Assembly: GCF_900103665.1 (NCBI RefSeq)
Contig: NZ_FNGY01000002.1
Span: 496,001 to 560,000, forward strand
Direction: 5' to 3'
From: Pedobacter steynii
GTDB lineage: Bacteria > Bacteroidota > Bacteroidia > Sphingobacteriales > Sphingobacteriaceae
DNA length: 64,000 nt
This document shows, piece by piece, positions 60,139-64,000 of the stretch. Position 1 is the first letter of the stretch. Every line of letters begins with the position of its first letter. The notes under the pieces are model-generated. The model was not told the DNA's origin. It did no database searches and saw only the letters and a program-made list of their open reading frames with translations. Position numbers and translations under genes: made by a program.

Positions 60139-60879
60139 TTAAACTTCTTCTGCGTTTAAGATTTCGGCGATATGTAAAACCTTCACCTGGCTGTTCTGGC
60201 GGCGTAAGATCCCCTCCATGTGCATCAGGCAGGACATATCTGCAGCGGTGATGTATTGGGCGCCATGGTTGACATGATCGGCCACGCGGTCTTTCCCCAT
60301 TTTCACGGAGATGGCTTCTTCTGCCACGCAAAAGGTACCGCCAAAACCACAGCATTCATCCGGACGGCTCAATTCTACCAGTTCCAGGTCCTGCACCATT
60401 TGCAGCAATTGCATGGGTTTTGAAAATGGAGCGGCAACAAGTTCCGTCATCTGCGACATTTTTAATCCGCGCTGACCATGGCAGCTTTGGTGTACGCCTA
60501 CCTTATGAGGGAAACGTGCAGTCAGCTTCTCGACCTTTAAGATATCGGTTAGAAATTCAGTCAGTTCATATACTTTTTTACGGACGTTTACCGCCTTTTC
60601 TTCCTCCTCATGACTGTGCAGGTGTTCCTTGACGTGTAAAACGCAGCTCCCGGAAGGAGAAACGATATAATCAAACTCCGCAAAGTTTTTAATGAAAAGG
60701 TCATTGCAACCACTGGTAAGGTGCTCAAATCCTGAGTTCGCCATCGGTTGCCCGCAACAAGTCTGATGAATGGGATAACTCACCTTAACACCTAATTTCT
60801 GCAGGAGTTTTAAAGTGGCAATTGCCGCATTCGGATAAAACTGATCAATGTAACAGGGGATAAAAAGGCCTACATGCAT
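60139..60879 (-). CDS. lutA: Lactate utilisation iron-sulfur protein A (LutA/YkgE family)
   Basis: 246 residues with two cysteine-rich CCG domains: IPCYIDQFYP...TCCGQPMANSG (first CCG near 40) and CHGQRGLKM...DECCGFGGTFCV (second CCG near 185). These bind non-cubane or [4Fe-4S] clusters as in heterodisulfide reductase-type subunits and are expected in the active site of LutABC. First gene of the operon on the minus strand. The 258-base region upstream is shared with the divergent LacI gene. Confidence 0.95.
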   Translation of the reverse strand: MHVGLFIPCYIDQFYPNAAIATLKLLQKLGVKVSYPIHQTCCGQPMANSGFEHLTSGCNDLFIKNFAEFDYIVSPSGSCVLHVKEHLHSHEEEEKAVNVRKKVYELTEFLTDILKVEKLTARFPHKVGVHQSCHGQRGLKMSQMTELVAAPFSKPMQLLQMVQDLELVELSRPDECCGFGGTFCVAEEAISVKMGKDRVADHVNHGAQYITAADMSCLMHMEGILRRQNSQVKVLHIAEILNAEEV

Positions 60880-61063
60880 AGCTGGGAAATTCCTATAAAA
60901 ACGGGAAGGTAGATCTTTTTATTGAATTATGAAAACCTTGGTAAAACGTTAATCCAATCATTCTGGCCCTGATCTTAGCAGGACAGGGATTTACATATTG
61001 TGCGTCAATTGCGCTTAATATATTGCCAAAATAATGAAGGAGATATTGTCACCTTTAAATTAC

Positions 61064-61077
61064 TGAAAACGTTTTCA
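61064..61077. promoter_or_regulatory. LacI-type operator upstream of the LacI gene
   Basis: TGAAAACGTTTTCA is a perfect 14-bp palindrome with the central CG and the TGnAAnCGnTTnCA form bound by LacI/CcpA-type proteins. It is 61 bases before the start of a LacI-family gene, so autoregulation is likely. It is also in the region shared with lutABC. Confidence 0.65.
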
Positions 61078-61137
61078 TTTTATTGCAGAAATGATTAGCT
61101 TGCCTTTGTTTAGTTTCCAATAATTTCAATTCTATTA

Positions 61138-62172
61138 ATGAATAAGGACAAAAAACCACAAGAGAACACGATTCTTGACATTGCGGAAGCTTTAAAGCTT
61201 TCTCCGGCAACAATTTCAAGAGCGCTGAATAACCATCCTCATGTAAAGGAGAAGACAAAGAATGATATTCTGAAGATGGCAGCTCAACTGGGGTATAGAA
61301 GAAATCAGATGGCTTCGGGATTAAGAAGCAATAAGACTCATACCGTCGGACTGATCGTTCCGCGCATTTCTATGTTTTTCCATGCGGAGGTCATCACGAC
61401 GATTCAGAATAGCTTACACAAACATGGATACAACCTGATCATTTGTCAGTCTAACGACCTCCTGACGATGGAGCAGGAACTTGCAGAGATCTTATATTCT
61501 TCAAGAGTAGATGCATTGATCGTTGCCTGTACCTTACAAACCACGGATTTTAGCCATTTCAACAGATTGGTGGACAGCGGGATTCCGGTGATCTTTTATG
61601 ATCGGGTTCCTTTAGATCCCTATAATGCGACTTTCATTAAAGGTGATGATTTCAGAGGCGGTTACCTGGCTACTTCACACCTGATCGAAACGGGGGGTAA
61701 AAGAATTGCGCATATTTCCGGAAAACTGACTTCTAACCTTTACCAGGACCGGACGGCAGGATACCGGAAAGCGATGGAGCAACACCAGCTTCCGATTAAC
61801 GAAGACTGGGTGTTTCATCAGGAACTGACGCATGAAAATGCCAGGGAAGCAATGTCCAGGATGTTTGAAGGGCCGGTAGTTCCGGATGCGTTGTTTGCGG
61901 CGAATGATGTAACGGCTATTGCTGCTTTAGAATTTGCAAAAGAGAATGGGATTGTTGTTCCGGATGCGCTGAAAATGATCGGCTATTCCAATGATCCCAG
62001 AACCTCGATCATTTCTCCTTCCTTATCTACGATAGAACAACATCCGGACCTGGTAGGCAAAAAGATTGTGGAAGTGTTAATGGATTTACTGAAGAACGGA
62101 CACGAAAACGCGGAGGTGAAGGCGAAGCCTTATGTCATCCCGGTAGACCTGATCAGAAGAATGTCCTCTTAA
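61138..62172 (+). CDS. LacI-family transcriptional regulator
   Basis: 344 residues. The N-terminal LacI helix-turn-helix is at about 13-35 (TILDIAEALKLSPATISRALNNHPHVKEKTK), with the hinge helix after it, then a periplasmic-binding-protein-like ligand domain (about 65-340; HTVGLIVPRISMFFHAEVITTIQN, DGIPVIFYDR-type and DALFAANDVTAIAALEFAKENG segments). It precedes GH88 and kduI genes in the same direction and probably controls them in response to a uronate breakdown product. A matching palindromic operator lies upstream at 61064. Confidence 0.94.
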   Translation: MNKDKKPQENTILDIAEALKLSPATISRALNNHPHVKEKTKNDILKMAAQLGYRRNQMASGLRSNKTHTVGLIVPRISMFFHAEVITTIQNSLHKHGYNLIICQSNDLLTMEQELAEILYSSRVDALIVACTLQTTDFSHFNRLVDSGIPVIFYDRVPLDPYNATFIKGDDFRGGYLATSHLIETGGKRIAHISGKLTSNLYQDRTAGYRKAMEQHQLPINEDWVFHQELTHENAREAMSRMFEGPVVPDALFAANDVTAIAALEFAKENGIVVPDALKMIGYSNDPRTSIISPSLSTIEQHPDLVGKKIVEVLMDLLKNGHENAEVKAKPYVIPVDLIRRMSS

Positions 62173-62223
62173 AGCGTTAATGAATACTGTGTTTAATATA
62201 AAATTTGAAATAAATAATTGATT

Positions 62224-63426
62224 ATGCGGAAGCTTGTAGTTTTTTTTAGCTGTTTGATGATGAACAGTATGGTCTTGATGGCCCAGAAGGAAGAGGGAAA
62301 GATTGGAATGGGACAGTTGATTGATGAACAGTTTAAATTTGCAGAACAGCAATATAAAGTGCTGGCCAAAAATGTTCCGGCAGATGTGATGCCCCAGACC
62401 TATAATGCAAAGACGGATAAGGTCCAGACCAGTGATACCAAATGGTGGTGCAGTGGTTTTTTCCCTGGAACACTTTTATATATTTATGAATACACAAAGG
62501 ATGCAGCAATTCTGAAAGAAGCGAATGCCCGATTGGGAATCCTTGAAAAGGAAAAGCATTATACCGGAAACCATGACCTTGGTTTCATGATGTATTGCAG
62601 TTTCGGAAATGCCTACCGCCTTTTCAAAAAGCCGGAAGATAAAGCGACAATTGATACGGCTGCGGCTTCTTTAACCACAAGGTATCGCCCTGCGGCGAAA
62701 GTGATCCAATCCTGGAATTCCGGTAAAAAATGGGGCGGACCAGTGATCATTGACAACATGATGAACCTGGAATTGCTGAGCTGGGTGAGCGACCATGGAG
62801 GAGATAAAAAATATAAAGAGATTGCCATTACGCATGCAAACTCTACCTTGAAAAACCATTTCCGCCCGGATTTCAGTTCTTATCACGTAGTAGATTATGA
62901 CATGAAAACAGGGAAAGTGGTCAAGAAACAGACTGCTCAGGGGGCTGCTGATGAATCTGCATGGAGCAGAGGACAAAGCTGGGGACTATATGGTTACACG
63001 ATGATGTACCGCTTTACCAAAGACAAACGTTACCTGTCCCAGGCAACGAAAATCGCCAAATTTATCCTGACCAATCCACACCTGCCGAAAGACCTGGTTC
63101 CTTACTGGGACTTCGATGCGCCGGAAATTCCGAATGCACTTCGTGATGCTTCTGCTGCTGCGGTAAATGCTTCTGCTTTATTGGAACTGGCGCAGTATTC
63201 GGATAAAAAAGACCGTAAAATGTATGTTGCTGTTGCCGAAAAGATGATCCGTGCACTTGCTTCGGATACTTACCGTGCTAAACTTGGAGAAAATGGTGGT
63301 TTTCTGTTGATGCATAGTGTGGGCTCCATTCCTCATAAATCAGAAATTGATGTGCCTTTAACCTATGCAGATTACTACTTCCTGGAAGCTTTACACCGTT
63401 ATAAAAACTGGTATTTAAAATCCTAA
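62224..63426 (+). CDS. Glycoside hydrolase family 88 unsaturated glucuronyl hydrolase
   Basis: 400 residues from ATG 62224 (a TTG two codons upstream is possible). Signal peptide about 1-20 (MMNSMVLMAQ). (alpha/alpha)6-barrel with family marks: KWWCSGFFPGTLLYIYEYT, NHDLGFMMYCSFGNAYRL with the conserved Asp, VIIDNMMNLELLSW, and DESAWSRGQSWGLYGYTMMYRF near 245-265. GH88 enzymes hydrate the unsaturated uronic acid left at the chain end by polysaccharide lyases (from glycosaminoglycans, pectin side chains, ulvan or similar). The following kduI gene processes the released ketouronate. Confidence 0.93.
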   Translation: MRKLVVFFSCLMMNSMVLMAQKEEGKIGMGQLIDEQFKFAEQQYKVLAKNVPADVMPQTYNAKTDKVQTSDTKWWCSGFFPGTLLYIYEYTKDAAILKEANARLGILEKEKHYTGNHDLGFMMYCSFGNAYRLFKKPEDKATIDTAAASLTTRYRPAAKVIQSWNSGKKWGGPVIIDNMMNLELLSWVSDHGGDKKYKEIAITHANSTLKNHFRPDFSSYHVVDYDMKTGKVVKKQTAQGAADESAWSRGQSWGLYGYTMMYRFTKDKRYLSQATKIAKFILTNPHLPKDLVPYWDFDAPEIPNALRDASAAAVNASALLELAQYSDKKDRKMYVAVAEKMIRALASDTYRAKLGENGGFLLMHSVGSIPHKSEIDVPLTYADYYFLEALHRYKNWYLKS

Positions 63427-63525
63427 GACGTTTAAAAAAAACGCCTGAAAATTCCGGGTGAGTTCCATCAACTACTGATGCCGGAGAAAGAACAATAAAA
63501 CAATAACAAAATAAAAAAGAATAAG

Positions 63526-64000
63526 ATGCAAACATATTTTGAAAGCCGGTTCGCACTGAGCCCTAATGAAGGAAAACAATTAGATACCCAGGCTTTACGC
63601 GATAACTTTTTGATGGAAAAGCTTTTTGAAGCGGATGCCATCCACCTGACTTTATCTCATTACGACCGCTATATTTTTGGTGGGGTGATGCCGGTAAATG
63701 AAACGGTATTACTTTCTAATCCGGAAAACCTGAAAGCAAATTATTTCCTGGAAAGAAGAGAACTGGGGATCATCAATGTGGGTGGAAAAGGAACCGTAGT
63801 TGCTGATGGAACGAGTTATGAAATCGATTTCAAAGAAGCCTTGTACTTAGGGAAAGGTACAAAGGAAGTGAGTTTCGCCTCGGCCGATGCCAGTACACCT
63901 GCAAAGTTCTACATCAATTCTGCACCTGCACACCATACTTATCCCTCAAAGAAAGTTTCAAAAGCAGAAGCGGAAGTGGTGGAGCTGGGATCTGCAGAAA
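63526..64000 (+). CDS. kduI: 5-dehydro-4-deoxy-D-glucuronate isomerase, cut by the window edge
   Basis: The first 158 residues are present; the gene runs off the right end. MQTYFESRFALSPNEGKQLDTQALRDNF is the KduI N-terminus, followed by IFGGVMPVNETV, FLERRELGIINVGGKGTVV and LYLGKGTKEVSFAS, then FYINSAPAHHTYP with the zinc-binding histidine pair. KduI converts 5-keto-4-deoxyuronate to 2,5-diketo-3-deoxygluconate in uronate catabolism. It starts 99 bases after the GH88 stop and fits the same pathway. Confidence 0.94.
   Translation, partial: MQTYFESRFALSPNEGKQLDTQALRDNFLMEKLFEADAIHLTLSHYDRYIFGGVMPVNETVLLSNPENLKANYFLERRELGIINVGGKGTVVADGTSYEIDFKEALYLGKGTKEVSFASADASTPAKFYINSAPAHHTYPSKKVSKAEAEVVELGSAE

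Noticed and set aside
1..64000. Mobile element or genomic island to explain the SusCD duplication
   Set aside because: No transposase, integrase, tRNA or flanking direct repeat was seen. The duplication can be explained by recombination alone.

Overview
The window looks like the chromosome of a Sphingobacteriaceae bacterium of the Pedobacter type (phylum Bacteroidetes). The evidence is three SusC/SusD outer-membrane uptake loci with ECF sigma/FecR anti-sigma partners, many lipoproteins of the ...SC-KK type, A-rich start regions without clear Shine-Dalgarno sites, -7 elements of the TAnnTTTG type, and family content (DUF4843, PKD-like, DUF4998, DUF5000, pirins, short Crp-like regulators) typical of that group. 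I saw no rRNA, tRNA, transposase, integrase or CRISPR array. No mobile element explains the layout.

Layout. 0.2-1.2 kb: flavin-dependent oxidoreductase (minus). 1.5-10.6 kb: uptake module A (FecR, SusC, SusD, DUF5000-type and DUF4998-type lipoproteins), with its probable ECF sigma gene convergent at the far end, followed by a TPR/TlpA-like gene broken by a one-base frameshift. 12.6-18.0 kb: quinone-oxidoreductase-like enzyme, Crp-like regulator, a small double-glycine-leader peptide gene with a defensin-like cysteine pattern, a cyclohexadienyl-dehydratase-like lipoprotein, and M60 and M57 metallopeptidases. 18.2-23.3 kb: AraC and Crp regulators with an alternating isochorismatase/pirin cluster. 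23.3-35.0 kb: module B (sigma, FecR, SusC, SusD, DUF4843, PKD-like, thioredoxin, TlpA). 35.0-36.0 kb: PI-PLC-like lipoprotein. 36.3-47.9 kb: module C, a paralogous copy of module B in the same gene order. 48.2-53.7 kb: a third pirin, small acetyltransferases, OsmC, a PLP decarboxylase, a carbon-nitrogen hydrolase and two more GNATs. 53.8-58.2 kb: a choice-of-anchor I beta-propeller lipoprotein, an orphan PAS histidine kinase and a VOC protein. 58.2-60.9 kb: lutABC lactate oxidation operon (minus). 61.1-64.0 kb: LacI regulator, GH88 unsaturated glucuronyl hydrolase and the start of kduI, the left part of a uronate-polysaccharide degradation locus cut by the window edge.

How the genes fit together. 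In each module the SusC STN domain, FecR and the ECF sigma factor should form a surface-signalling chain that switches on uptake of an unknown ligand through the SusC/SusD pair. In modules B and C the added thioredoxin/TlpA proteins suggest that substrate handling is linked to thiol redox chemistry in the periplasm. Isochorismatase and pirin genes share palindromic promoter elements. A separate 17-nt leader motif, usually just downstream of an inverted repeat, lies before four genes in three different regions.

The observation I find most worth following is the peptide gene at 14401-14574. Its leader ends in GG and its 36-residue core carries six cysteines in the spacing of cysteine-stabilised alpha-beta defensins. 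Next are the four-copy leader element, the palindrome shared by pirin/isochorismatase genes, and the frameshifted redox gene. All calls rest on reading the sequence and on recall of protein families; no database search was run.
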